In this document: positions 43,131 to 53,246 of the stretch, in pieces
Layout: the number at the start of each line of letters is the position of its first letter
Numbering within the stretch: position 1 is the first letter of the stretch
DNA from: Neophaeococcomyces mojaviensis
Taxonomy: Eukaryota > Ascomycota > Eurotiomycetes > Chaetothyriales
DNA: 64,000 nucleotides
Assembly (NCBI GenBank): GCA_030247915.1
Contig: JAPDRQ010000025.1
Coordinates: 62,001 to 126,000, forward strand
Direction of reading: 5' to 3'
Translations under genes and position numbers: made by a program
Notes under the pieces: generated by a model
Told to the model about the DNA's origin: nothing
Seen by the model: the letters and a program-made list of their open reading frames with translations, nothing else
Database searches by the model: none

Positions 43131-44205
43131 AATTGCTCCTAATGGTGCAGAATTTTGGTAGGTACGTACTAGACTTATTAATATGTCTCGAAAAGACTTT
43201 TGTTTCTCCTACTTCTCGGCTCCAAAACTATCTAGAAAGGTTTGCAACCTCTGTGTTCCCTTACTAAGATACCATGGTACTATAGCTGGTGTGAATTGTA
43301 AGTACGCAACGATTTCGACTAGTACTCGCATAGTCACAAAGAGTCGTTGTATTTGATGTACTCTTAGCATCTGTTGATACCAGAGGTAATGGATGCGTGA
43401 AACTTCTATAACCTTATGGTGGTTTGGTGACGAAACGTGGATAGCACCAGAATTTCGGGTCACTCTTGTACGGATGAATAGATCTATTTTCTTACATCAT
43501 ACAAATGTACGTATCCTGTACTTCACGCCTATGATCCGACAGAAAAAATTGCAGAATTGCAATAGTATTAACCCTCAGGAAGGGGGCTGTTGTATGAACT
43601 AGTACTGGACAACACTTGTAACGTACCATCGTGTTTTCCAGTATTGGAGCCCTGATTTAATTCATCGAAGAAGGTTCCGCCTGCCGAGACATCGATATGT
43701 CAGACCCCACAGCCAATGGTTGAGTGCGTCCCTACTTGGCTGGCTTCAATTGTCAGATCCATGCCTTGTTTACGAAGCATGTACACCGCTTGTTCGTAAA
43801 AGGCTGCCGATCCGTGATATCGTAGTCGTTGAAGCTCCAGTCAGCAAATATGGCTTTGCTGTTGGTCGAGTAGCTCCAACGCTGAGCGGCTTGGTAGAAT
43901 GAACCACCTGTCTAGTGCAACGTGTTTGATACTGCCGGAAACGTTGATCAAAACTGTACCCCTTAGCAGTTCATCACTCCGTTGACGGTGCTGCCGATCA
44001 TGACGGATGAGCTTGGGCAACCTTCCATACGGAGTGAGTTATAAGTGGTTTGAGGCGCAAAGATGAAAAAGTGCGAGAGGTTGTATAACTTAACAAAATC
44101 AGCTCAGACAAATGTGGTACCGAAATATCAAGTATTGCCATCAGTACGAGTGCAGAATATCAAACACGCCGAACCCAATTTAGCAGCTTCCCCTACTCGA
44201 CTGTC
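43131..44205. other. intergenic region with possible coding relic
   Basis: Mostly featureless. On the minus strand about 43755-43900, one frame reads FYQAAQRWSYSTNSKAIF and ADWSFNDYDITDRQPFTNK, which looks protein-like but is bounded by stops and has no start. It may be a relic exon; no family was recognised. Confidence 0.3.
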
Positions 44206-45145
44206 CTAAGCCAACCACGACAGACCCTGTAACCCAACCATCAAGAAGACCAAAGCCATCGCAATTTCAGTGCCGGGCACCGTCCCGCTATCAACAACTT
44301 GATAGTTCGACACAACATTCAGAGGCTTCATGCAGTTCAGGTGCACCTCTGGTACACTTAAACCTGATGTAACAGTATCACCAGTATCATTCGCTGAAGG
44401 CATAAAGACTGTCATGAGCGGTGTGACATCATTGAAGTAGTCATGAGGGAATAATTCGGGAAACAATGCAACGGACGCCAACTCATACGTCGAATTGCTG
44501 GTAGGGTGGCAGTCAGTTGTCTGTACTGGAGTGCTTCCGTTAAGCGCTAGGAGTTGATTAGCCACGGAAAAAGCCTGTGCAACATGCATACATACGCATC
44601 GCAACTATATTCCCCCAATTTCCTGCTCCCGTACAGCTTGTGGGTGGTGCAACTTGCAGCATTTGAGCCAGCGTCGTGCAATCTTGGTTGCTAGTCGCCA
44701 GACCTTGTGCCTGCTTCATCAAATCGGCCACACAGGTTGTGCCGAGTGCATCGTCACAAGTACCAGGGGTTGGACCTTTCTGTCGTGTGTCACCATCTTT
44801 CACGAACGATAACCCGGCCTCGATGCCTGTGAAGAACAACGCGCATGATGATACAGATGGTAAAGCCTGTATATCGAGCTCTGGAGGATATCCGAGATAG
44901 TATCTGCGCTCGTCCACAGCCGTGGCATCAAGCGCCATCGAATAGGTAACAGTCCATGTCAATGGAGATTGTGAGATTGCAGACGAGAAATTTCCAACAC
45001 CAATGGCTGTCATAAGTCTCCCATCCACCCTGCACTGCGATAACGTGTTCGGAATTGGACATTGAGGCACCTCAGCGCAGTTAAGAAGCTGTGCCATAGC
45101 ACCGGATGCAAGCGCAAGGGTTGCCGCTGTGAGTATGCCAGCCAT
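44206..45145 (-). CDS. secreted, probably GPI-anchored, Cys-rich protein (296 aa), function unknown
   Basis: Exon 1 (45145-44596) starts MAGILTAATLALASGAMA, a signal peptide. A 49-bp intron at 44547-44595 (GTATGT...GGCTAATC...CTCCTAG) gives consistent phase into exon 2 (44546-44206). Within the mature part there are many Cys (NCAEVPQCPIP; GTCDDALGTTC; DCTTLAQML), and N-glycosylation sites (NFSS, NGST, NSTY, NDTG). The C-terminus is a hydrophobic tail (ALVFLMVGLQGLSWLA) with a short polar stretch before it, as in GPI-anchor signals. A cell-surface role is inferred; no family was recognised. Confidence 0.7.
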
Positions 45146-45428
45146 TTTCAGACTCTTTAGTGTGGAATAATGTGAAATGCGCTGTTGAAGTCAGTCCTGC
45201 TGTATCTGAGCACAGAATATATCGCTCGATTGTAAACATTGAGATGTGTTCGAATGAAATGGCGCCTGAGCGAGCTATATCCATCACAAAGCATCATCAG
45301 GTCACCAGTCTCCTAACCCTATCGGCAGCGAACTGACTGTTCTGCGCGCTGTCGAAGAGGCGAAAGGTCATATAATGAGCCGGCGATTACCGACACACTT
45401 CTTCGGCCCAGCCATTCTAGCGTTGGTG
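45146..45428. promoter_or_regulatory. promoter region left of the MULE insertion
   Basis: Upstream of the GPI-protein gene (minus) and adjacent to the MULE. Nothing else was seen. Confidence 0.35.
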
Positions 45429-45436
45429 TAGAGCTG

Positions 45437-45531
45437 GGCTTTGACTCAGGACTGCCCCCGTGCGCCTGCCCCTGCCCCCAACACGTGATGAAATTTTCGC
45501 CGACCTCGGATTACTTCGTACCACCAAAATT
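45437..45531 (+). repeat. MULE left terminal inverted repeat
   Basis: 95 bp, identical to the reverse complement of 48855-48949. GC-rich outer half (GCCCCTGCCCCC), then AAATTTTCGCCGACC. Confidence 0.97.
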
Positions 45532-45911
45532 GTATGGGCCATGGAAATGCGCAGTCTCTCATGATTTCTATCGTAACAATCGGTATTTGCTACGGGTGGC
45601 CCTTGGTCTAATTACTCATTTTTGAGTCACGTGATATCCAGTGGCCCAGAATAATGGTCATCTCTCATAGTAATTTGTACTGCAACAGCCCAAGATCATG
45701 GACTGTAGGAAGTGAAGGATTCACAATCTATATATATACGTAACCGAAATATTGAATTCAAATGCGCACATCCAGCAACCATCATATCGACCCTAGGTCG
45801 TCGTGGCCAAGTGGTATGTGCGTTCGACAGTACGTTATGTCCTTGCCTGGTCAACAAGGTCCTCGTGCTGTCGTAGTACTGCCTCTTGACTAGAGACTGC
45901 ATACCGAATAG

Positions 45912-45951
45912 CTCTTATTCCCAGGGACCTGACCCCCCCAAAGAATAAGAG
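45912..45951. repeat. 9-bp-stem inverted repeat in MULE 3' region
   Basis: CTCTTATTC (45912-45920) and GAATAAGAG (45943-45951) form a perfect stem with a 22-base loop. It lies about 160 bp past the transposase stop; a role as an RNA 3'-end signal is only a possibility. Confidence 0.6.
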
Positions 45952-46109
45952 TGAAAGGGACTGCGGCCTCGGTTCAAGAGGCTCCAGTACATCCATGAGA
46001 GATAACCTTCACTCCTTCTTTTTTTTTGCCAAGTATTTGCCAAGTACTTGGGTTCAAACCATGAGTTCAAATCCCACGGTTGCACCTTTATTTTTGAATA
46101 TTCTGACTG

Positions 46110-48566
46110 CTACTGTCGTGTGCGCTTGATCTCTTGGCTGTCGCCCGTTAACAAGGCGTTGTAGTAGCCTGTGCCCTTTCTCTTACGTACTGTACGCCCT
46201 TCAATCGCTGGTGGTGCTGTCGACGGTGGAGGGTTCGTAAAGGAAGGCTCTGGTGGCGAAGAAAGCATTGAATTGGCACTGCGGATGGGAAGGACAGGAA
46301 ATGGTGTAGAAGGGCGTACAGTGATCGTACTGCCCTGGGATAGCTCGCCTTGAATCAATATCCCATCGTCAAACTCATCGCGATCCCTAGCCTCCAATAT
46401 CGCCTGATCGAGGATCTCCTGCCTTGCCTGCCTTTGCTGTCGCCACGCCCAAAGCTCTTCTTGCTTACGCGCTATCTCGATCTTCTTTTGAAAGCGCTGT
46501 ACATTATTAGGAAGGGCGATAGGGCGAGCCGCAAGCCTGAGTTGCCCTTGACCGTATTCTAGTAGGCCTCTGAGTTCGACAGCGATCTTGCCCTCGAACT
46601 CAGACCGTAAGTCGCTCGGTAGCTGATCGCGTACGCTCATCAATACCTGGAATTGCGCCTGCGTATTGATCTTCTGTGGGCTTTGTAGTAGGGGCATTTC
46701 AGTACTTGTCTTCTCTGCAGGCTTCCAACCTCTCTTAGGTGGTATATGACCGTTGATCCACCAGCGAGGATGAACGAGCGATCTCTCAATGACCCCATCT
46801 CGAAAGTATGTTGTCTGTAAATCGTGAACGCAAGGCAGTTGATACTGCTTACGAAATTGCTGCGTACATTCAGGAAGGACACTATCTAGGCGAGTCCATT
46901 GGCTATTAATCAACCCGATAGCGTACTGGGTCACTGTTCGACTGAGATTCGCGAAGGCCTGTTCGTCGATTGCGACTGCTCGTTTAGTACGCTCTCTTGC
47001 GATATCTCTCTCGAATTCTGTAATCATATTCTTGGTGTGTTTAACGATCGCATTAGCAGCCTGTTCGAGTGACATCTGATGATTCAACACCTTGTGGAGA
47101 GTACGGTTGAAGGACTCGATTCGTTGCGTCGAATTATAGCCGAGATTGGTATTGAATCCAGTGTAGTATCGAACAACCTTGTCCTCCTTTGGTTGCCAAT
47201 TCTCGATAAGATAGCGTCTGTCCTCAAGTCGTAAGCGATCCAGTAATACCTGCCTATTGTCCTCGAGATCTCGTCTAGAAGTTGATCCTATGTATTGCCA
47301 GCATAGCGTCTCGATTCCAGGTACTGTTTGACCAGTAGAGTCCTTACAACCTTGCCGCTCGTCCTTCGAATACTTACCAGCACCGAAATGCTTCATCATT
47401 GCGCTAACAGCGTGCCAGCTACAATATTGAAGCTCTGAGTAGGGGAAGCACTGCGTAGAGAAAGCGCTAGTTAAGCCAGCGCCCTGATCCGCAAGGATAA
47501 CAGCTGGATCGGGTATTCCGTCGTAGATCTTGTCTCTTAACTGCTCGGCAAAGAATGCATATGATCGAGAGTCCTCTTCTGGACACCAGGAAAAGGCGAC
47601 TGGTATCGTACTATTGGTGTTAGTCGCTCCAACCGCAATCATTAACGGTAATCCATGCTGATTAGTTCGAAAGGTAGCGTCGATATATAGTAGTGAATCG
47701 GAGGTAAATCGTTGGATATACCGCAAGATCTCGTTATCCCAGAAGAAGATTTGTACTAGTTTTCGCTGGTCAGTATCTTCAGCGTCGAGAGTACGTAGTC
47801 GATATCTCCATCCAGCATCATCGAGAAGGCGAATCAACGCTCGAGCAGTCAGTTCGTCGGTAGTATCCTTGGACGGTCTACGGATGATATTGTAGTACTC
47901 CTTTTGCCCAAGATCTAGAGGATTTCCAGTTGATACTAGCATCGCCCGAGCCTGGTGGTAGGTCAACTTCCCCTCTCTAAATACGCGAGCATTAACAGTA
48001 AGATCAACGTATTCAGGAAGCATCTTACGATACCCATCGAATGAAGAAAAGATATCGACTGGCTCAGAAGCAGGACAGCTCTCAGAGTGCTCGGATTGTC
48101 TCCATCGACCTCGCCAAGCTCTATCAGTACTTGGACCATCAAATGGCTTACGATAGGAAATGTAGTAGGTCATTGAACAGCCAGCCTTTCTTGTGAACGT
48201 ATTACGTTGACGGCCTGGAAGAGTCTTGCCCTCTTCGTCCTTGCGTACGACTTTCGAAGTCAGTCCATGCTTGTTATCTAGCTTATCACCATGATAGCAA
48301 CAGTGGTATTCACGGCTCAGCGCCTTTTTGTTATTTCGATGGCGACCTTTGATGAAAAGACAACCAGCCGAAAAGCCCCAATCCCACAGCCTCTGGAAGC
48401 AGTGATCTGGGCTTTCAAACACCTCTTCGTTGGCTGGTATCGTACACCTAGCTTCTCCGAACTCCAGACAAATTTTGAGCCATTGCTGACGGTATTTCTC
48501 GGGTTGGACAGCGAAGATGGGCGATCGCTCGAGCCTGAGTCGAAAATTGGCGTTAGGCGAAGCCAT
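46110..48566 (-). CDS. MULE transposase (818 aa from inner start)
   Basis: Mutator-like transposases cut and paste their own element. I choose the ATG at 48566 (MASPNANFRLRLERSPIF); the frame is open to 48764 but the extra 66 residues come from a GAGGGCGGT tandem repeat. The N-terminus has a FAR1/WRKY-GCM-type zinc-binding region (HCCYHGDKLDNK; CSMTYYISYRKP). The MULE catalytic domain is clear: LLYIDATFRTNQHGLPLMI, PDPAVILADQGAGLTSAF and ELQYCSWHAVSAMM with the acidic residues of a DDE/D fold; NSTQRIESFNRTLHK follows. The tail is Arg/Glu-rich coiled coil with a basic end (IEGRTVRKRKGTGYY). No stop or frameshift interrupts it, so it may be autonomous. Confidence 0.93.
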   Translation of the reverse strand: MASPNANFRLRLERSPIFAVQPEKYRQQWLKICLEFGEARCTIPANEEVFESPDHCFQRLWDWGFSAGCLFIKGRHRNNKKALSREYHCCYHGDKLDNKHGLTSKVVRKDEEGKTLPGRQRNTFTRKAGCSMTYYISYRKPFDGPSTDRAWRGRWRQSEHSESCPASEPVDIFSSFDGYRKMLPEYVDLTVNARVFREGKLTYHQARAMLVSTGNPLDLGQKEYYNIIRRPSKDTTDELTARALIRLLDDAGWRYRLRTLDAEDTDQRKLVQIFFWDNEILRYIQRFTSDSLLYIDATFRTNQHGLPLMIAVGATNTNSTIPVAFSWCPEEDSRSYAFFAEQLRDKIYDGIPDPAVILADQGAGLTSAFSTQCFPYSELQYCSWHAVSAMMKHFGAGKYSKDERQGCKDSTGQTVPGIETLCWQYIGSTSRRDLEDNRQVLLDRLRLEDRRYLIENWQPKEDKVVRYYTGFNTNLGYNSTQRIESFNRTLHKVLNHQMSLEQAANAIVKHTKNMITEFERDIARERTKRAVAIDEQAFANLSRTVTQYAIGLINSQWTRLDSVLPECTQQFRKQYQLPCVHDLQTTYFRDGVIERSLVHPRWWINGHIPPKRGWKPAEKTSTEMPLLQSPQKINTQAQFQVLMSVRDQLPSDLRSEFEGKIAVELRGLLEYGQGQLRLAARPIALPNNVQRFQKKIEIARKQEELWAWRQQRQARQEILDQAILEARDRDEFDDGILIQGELSQGSTITVRPSTPFPVLPIRSANSMLSSPPEPSFTNPPPSTAPPAIEGRTVRKRKGTGYYNALLTGDSQEIKRTRQ

Positions 48567-48685
48567 AGCGACGACAACAACGAGTAGTAGTGATAAATAG
48601 CAAGGTAGGGCAGGGCCAGGCAGGGCAGGGCCATGATTGGAAAGGCAAGTGAGTAGAAAAGACCTACAATGTGCGGTGGACACCT

Positions 48686-48718
48686 GAGGGCGGTGAGGGC
48701 GGTGAGGGCGGTGAGGGC
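48686..48718. repeat. GAGGGCGGT short tandem repeat upstream of transposase
   Basis: About three and a half copies of a 9-bp unit in the MULE 5' leader. It is in frame with the transposase and would encode an HRP-repeat if translation began upstream, which I doubt. Confidence 0.8.
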
Positions 48719-48854
48719 AGCTACCAGAACTACTGACACCACGACATTTGCTATACACACACAAATCGCGTCAACTTACGGCTTCAACCATTGATTATTG
48801 CAATGATTGTTGCAATGGAAACTCAGAAAGACTGCGCATTTCTTCATGGCACCA

Positions 48855-48949
48855 AATTTTGGTGGTACGAAGTAATCCGAGGTCGGCGAAAATTTCATCA
48901 CGTGTTGGGGGCAGGGGCAGGCGCACGGGGGCAGTCCTGAGTCAAAGCC
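48855..48949 (-). repeat. MULE right terminal inverted repeat
   Basis: 95 bp, identical to the reverse complement of the left TIR. It lies about 290 bp upstream of the transposase start and probably contains its promoter. Confidence 0.97.
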
Positions 48950-48957
48950 TAGAGCTG

Positions 48958-49680
48958 GCGCAGGAAATGCTTCAGATCGAAGAAAGCAGAAACACAAACG
49001 CGTCTAGACGCCTTTTCGGGAGGCTTGAAAGGCTGCTAACCGCTAGCCGGTACTACTAGTGCCAAAAGATCGTTATTTGATGTGCGGTCATCACAAGGTT
49101 GCGGGCTGCGCAGCCGCGGGAGTGACCGCCTATTCCTTGGCTTAATGCTTGGCAATCTTGGCAGTAGTCCTAGCCACAGGATGGACCACTTTAGTCTGGC
49201 ATGTTGATGAATTTTAAGTCTCTTTGTGAACGATTACGCCTAGATTCGCTTGGCATTCACCAACCTGGTATCGGACCTGATAGTGTTATTGTTTGAAGCT
49301 GACGTTGGGCACCAAAGGCCACAAGGTGTAACAGCGCCGCTAAGATACTGCTACAACATAGCTCCGGAGGCACGAGCTACAGCCACGGTCAGAGATCTTT
49401 AGAAGGGCAGGATGCTAGAGCGACACTTGCTAGACCATAATTTGGGTAAGAGAACGTCTGCGTTTGACCATGTGAATCTCCAAACCTCATTATATGCTTA
49501 CAAGTTTTGTATGACCTGAGAGATGATGTCTGTGGCATATCTTCCGTCAATGGCATTTGGAGGTCCAGACTGTCTAGCCATCCGCGGCCTATACATAGGC
49601 TACGATTAGAACTTGATATGCCGCCGCTGCCAGGCTATACTTTGTCACCCCTGAGACACAAGTTGGTGTGAGATTGCTTT
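48958..49680. other. intergenic region right of the MULE
   Basis: A short frame reaches a stop at 49059, but it is not obviously a gene. Otherwise I see nothing in this stretch. Confidence 0.45.
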
Positions 49681-49731
49681 GTATAGTTTCACTGCCTCAG
49701 TCAGCCGCTTTCGAGGCGGTTTTACGAGTGA

Positions 49732-50685
49732 CTTGCTGTCCATGAGAAAGTTGATACACTACTGCTCTCATCGATCCCGCCTGGCTTATTCTACTGTTCA
49801 GGTTCATCGCGCCGGAAATTACTTGAACCACTTTCCACACTCATTGGTAGCAAAGAATGCCGGAGCAAGAAGCTACGATAATGTGCTTTCGAGGATATCA
49901 CCACTACAGCTCGAGAAGAAGCCGGCACTGTCCAGGCTCACTATGTCGCTATCAGCAGCGGTGGCGTCGAAGTTATTTGCGTTGCTGGCGTTACAGTAAC
50001 CTTCTCGGATGGTGCGAAGACCGGCTTCGATGAAAATATTCCCAAAGAGTGTGGTATACCTTGGGCAAATAGCGAAACGCCCATTGGTCAGGCAGTCCCA
50101 GGGGGTAGATGTTCAAACCTTGATTGTGTTTGGATGGATCGCAATGGCTCACATGATCTGCCTTACCAGGGCTTCGAAGTCCACCTGCCCAGCTTCGGTA
50201 CGGCGAACGTGAATCTTGCCGCAAGCTATAACGAGGATTTCAGACTAATGTGTAAATGTAGGCCACGCTTCCGTATGTACGATAAAACTACTTCCAACGA
50301 TCTGATCCTAGTCTTCCCGAAGCCACCCAAATTCCTCATTTATGGCGACGCCGGCACTGACAACAAAAACGTGGGCAAGAATGTTAATCCAAGCTTCATC
50401 ATTAAGAATCCTGATATCTTCAGTGACAGACCAGACAAAAGGAAGAAGAAGCCTACTCATGCTGTTGTGTCGACTAGTGCAGACGAAAGCAATGACCTGA
50501 CCGAGCTAGGTAGTTCGAAAGACTCCCGAGATGTGGGCCGAAGCTACTCATCGCCGAGCATAGGAGCACGCAGCTCAGGTGACAACATGAAGTTTGTTAC
50601 CAATAAAATGTACCTTTATCAACGGTCCTCACTTGTATCTGAAAGACTTGATGTACTATTCCTTGCTAACTTCGTCTCTCTCTAG
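49732..50685 (+). CDS. hypothetical protein gene, boundaries uncertain, possibly decayed
   Basis: One frame is protein-like over a long distance: LAVHEKVDTLLLSSIPPGLFY, then EEAGTVQAHYVAISSGGVEV, VTVTFSDGAKTGFDENIPKE and DCVWMDRNGSHDLPYQGFEV, ending at a stop at 50683-50685. A TAA at 49879-49881 interrupts it. A candidate intron at 49847-49909 (GTAGCA...CACTACAG, 63 nt) would remove that stop and keep the frame (GCT join). Upstream stops at 49729 and 49684 and the absence of an in-frame ATG mean a further 5' exon is needed, or the gene is dead. The later part is a basic, Ser-rich low-complexity tail. No family was recognised. It lies near a MULE. Confidence 0.4.
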
Positions 50686-50718
50686 CTTACAATGAATGCT
50701 TTTGACTGAAAGCATTGA

Positions 50719-51681
50719 TCAGAAGTTCCAGCTACCGCTCTTCGCCCACTCAGTCACACTTTGAGTCTTCAAACCCAGAGGCTGCAACACCTTGTCACTT
50801 TCACCCTGCTTCTTCTCCGTTCCAACTCCATAGTAGCTATAATCTCTAACCAATACCATATTCTCTGTCAATTCCTCCGCCGTATCCGAAGGTAGAAACT
50901 TCATAAACACATCCTCCGGCACAGGATTGAACTTGACCTCCTTCCCAATCGCAGCTCCAATCTCACTTACAATCTTGCTTGGCGTCGACCACTCACTGAC
51001 TCCCTGAATGTACTTTCCGTCCAGTTCCTTCGGCTCTGGGTAACTCACAATACCCGCCACGAAAGTTCCTGTGTCTACTTCCGGACTCAACAATGGAACA
51101 TGGGTCTTCTCTGAGTCCCATGGTAGCGTCAGAGTCGGCGTTCCATCATTGACCTGCGGATTGGCCCGGATCATAGTCTTGAAATTTGTCACGTAGAAGC
51201 CTGGCATGAAATATGTCGACAACATGCCTGTCTTCCCCTTAACACTTTCAAAGTACTCTGCAATCTCACTCTTGCCATCGAAATGAGCGACATGACCCAG
51301 CTTTCCATCAGTGAGCTTTGTCACGTTCGGCAACGAGCTGAACACGGCATGTTTCACGCCGACAGCAATACAAGCATCAGCGATGGCCTTGCCTTGTGAG
51401 ACCTCGATCTCTCGGGATTTGGACTCCCAATAATTCGTGACGGCGAAGACTGCATAGGAGCCCTTGAGGGCAGCTTCAATTTCCTGAGGTTTGTTCAGAT
51501 CGGCGACGGCGAGTTCGACGCCCTTAGAGGCAAGGGCTTGAGCTCTGGCGGATGAGGTGTTGCGGGTTATTCCACGGAGGGCGAATTGGGAGGAGAGCGT
51601 TGAGTTGCCGAGAATTGTGCTGATTACGGAGCCGCCTTGGTTGCCTGTGGCGCCAAAGACTGTGAGGAGTTTCTTCGACAT
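50719..51681 (-). CDS. NmrA-like NAD(P)-binding protein (320 aa)
   Basis: An atypical short-chain reductase of the NmrA/HSCARG group, often redox sensors or regulators rather than enzymes. The N-terminal dinucleotide motif is intact: LLTVFGATGNQGGSVISTIL (GxxGxxG). Then come GITRNTSSARAQAL, SYAVFAVTNYWES, and AVGVKHAVFSSLPNV with the usual NmrA-type His-Ala-Val-Phe-Ser. No catalytic YxxxK is apparent. Later sections fit (YFMPGFYVTNFKTM; YIQGVSEWSTPSKIV). A possible role is nitrogen or redox signalling by analogy with NmrA and HSCARG. Single exon, ATG at 51681. Confidence 0.87.
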   Translation of the reverse strand: MSKKLLTVFGATGNQGGSVISTILGNSTLSSQFALRGITRNTSSARAQALASKGVELAVADLNKPQEIEAALKGSYAVFAVTNYWESKSREIEVSQGKAIADACIAVGVKHAVFSSLPNVTKLTDGKLGHVAHFDGKSEIAEYFESVKGKTGMLSTYFMPGFYVTNFKTMIRANPQVNDGTPTLTLPWDSEKTHVPLLSPEVDTGTFVAGIVSYPEPKELDGKYIQGVSEWSTPSKIVSEIGAAIGKEVKFNPVPEDVFMKFLPSDTAEELTENMVLVRDYSYYGVGTEKKQGESDKVLQPLGLKTQSVTEWAKSGSWNF

Positions 51682-52409
51682 CGTGTGCTTTTTGAGATTT
51701 TCCTAGATGAGAAGTAGTTTCGGGTGTTCTTGGTGGAGTTGTTAGATTGTTCCTGCTTTGGTCTGGATATGGTTCTTAGGGTAGTAAACTGGTGTTGTTG
51801 TGCTGGTCATATCTAGCAGCTCATGGGGTATACCAGCACATAATATATTTCTTTCATCCATGTGCTTTACTGTGTTTTCTCAAGACGTTATGTCATGTGC
51901 ATTCATGGTGGCTTGGACTAATGGTGCTTTTGCCATAGTCTGCTTTCCTCATTGGGAATGCGCATCATGTTGGCAAGGGTAAATGTGTGCAGGTAATTAT
52001 GTCAGCGCCATTTCGCGAAGTACGACCACGGTGGCTGATTGGTAAGTTCGGCTGCCAAGAGTCCCGAGCAGGTACGAAGCCGAGTTGGGGCCTAAACGCT
52101 TACATACAGCTTAGATAATGGGAATGCGTGTGAAGAAACCTGAAGGAAATCTGCAATGCAGTTTACCACAGTGCTGTATCTATGATAGAATGCTGTGTCT
52201 CGACCCTGTCGGACGTGAAATTGCAACAAAGGGACAAGGCCGTATTTGCAGCAACTAGTTTGTGGAAGAGCGCAGGTGACTCATGCGATCGCAACCCTGA
52301 ATACGATAATGCGTTGGTCGCTACTCCAAGCCTGAGTGATGCTTGAAGCGACGAGTCTTGGAACAATCATTACTCTATCGTCACTCCGCGCGTACCAGCA
52401 TCGAGGAAG
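51682..52409. promoter_or_regulatory. divergent promoter region
   Basis: About 730 bp between the NmrA-like gene (minus) and the MOSC gene (plus). No specific element was recognised. Confidence 0.35.
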
Positions 52410-52970
52410 ATGGCCACTGTCATTTCGACAGCACTTTCAGCTGAGCATACGTTCACGAAGCAATCTGTATCAGCGATCAATCTCATCGAAGGACTAGGTG
52501 TCGAAGGCGACTGCCATCTCGGCAAAAATGTGCAGCATAGATCACGGCTTCACATCCAACCACCACCAGCGAACCTGAGACAAGTTCATCTCATCCAGAA
52601 TGAAATCTTGATCTCAAACGAGCTGAAAGCGGCAGAGATAGGCGAAAATATCACCACACAAGGTGTCGATTTGCTTAGCCTTGGAAAAGGGACGAAACTC
52701 CATTTCCTCGACCCGCTAGTTGCAGAAGAGGTCGCTATGGCCGCTAAACATCCTGTTGTCACCGTCACTGGCTTGCGTAACCCATGCCCTCAGATCGAGA
52801 AGCATAGAAAGGGATTGCAGGAAGTGTTCGTCGAAAGGGATGATGAGAGAAAGATTGTTGGTCGGAAGGCCGGCGTGATGAGTACTGTCACCACTGGTGG
52901 AAGGGTAATTCCAGGCATGAAAATTGTCGTGGAGGGACCAGCAGAGCATGAGCCATTAGCATGTGTCTGA
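52410..52970 (+). CDS. MOSC-domain protein (186 aa)
   Basis: A stand-alone MOSC domain, a fold that binds molybdenum-cofactor-type sulphur carriers and appears in Moco sulphurase C-termini and the YiiM/YuaD proteins. Family marks are GLGVEGDCHLG (a G-x-x-G-D-x-H-x-G motif), LRQVHLIQNEIL, the diagnostic AEIGENITTQGVDLLSL, and TGLRNPCPQIEKHRKGL, whose Cys is the conserved one. The length is typical for the small bacterial-type members. Sulphur or metal-cofactor transfer is inferred; partner unknown. Intronless. It lies close to condensin, but no functional link is suggested. Confidence 0.9.
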   Translation: MATVISTALSAEHTFTKQSVSAINLIEGLGVEGDCHLGKNVQHRSRLHIQPPPANLRQVHLIQNEILISNELKAAEIGENITTQGVDLLSLGKGTKLHFLDPLVAEEVAMAAKHPVVTVTGLRNPCPQIEKHRKGLQEVFVERDDERKIVGRKAGVMSTVTTGGRVIPGMKIVVEGPAEHEPLACV

Positions 52971-53246
52971 CAATACACACGAGCCGAAGCAAGATTTCTG
53001 CTGTAGTAGACAGAGCAGACACGTCAGTTGAAGTAGTCGCAGAATACAGAGAGTGTCACAGAATGTAGAGTCGGTAAACAAAATAACGAATGGAGGAGTG
53101 AGTTCGCGGCCGGCTAAACAACGGTCTTCTATGTTTACCCTCTTTCCTTTTTTGGACAACCATCACATTGACGTCGAGCGCAACAAAGAGACGATCCGCT
53201 TCGGTTCTGTATATTCACCGTACCTTGCAACATCGAGGTCAACATC

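Larger units (their letters stand above)
45437..48949 (-). mobile_element. MULE (Mutator-like) DNA transposon, 3513 bp, apparently intact
   Basis: The ends carry perfect 95-bp terminal inverted repeats: 45437-45531 (GGCTTTGACTCAGGACTGCC and onward) and the reverse complement of 48855-48949. The 8-bp sequence TAGAGCTG is directly repeated at 45429-45436 and 48950-48957, the target-site duplication (a ninth G is ambiguous). One uninterrupted transposase gene fills the interior on the minus strand. No mismatch in 95 bp of TIR indicates a young insertion. Beyond the TIRs the subterminal sequences are similar only in patches. This is the clearest evidence of recent transposon activity in the window. 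Confidence 0.96.

Noticed and set aside
45780..46090. tRNA-like A-box (TGGCCAAGTGG) and T-arm-like (GTTCAAATCCC) sequences inside the MULE
   Set aside because: They are about 250 bp apart and no acceptor stem or anticodon arm folds with them.
45318..49059. A host reading frame interrupted by the MULE insertion
   Set aside because: After removing the element, only about 73 codons are open, the left side is not protein-like and no start is present. Not better than chance.
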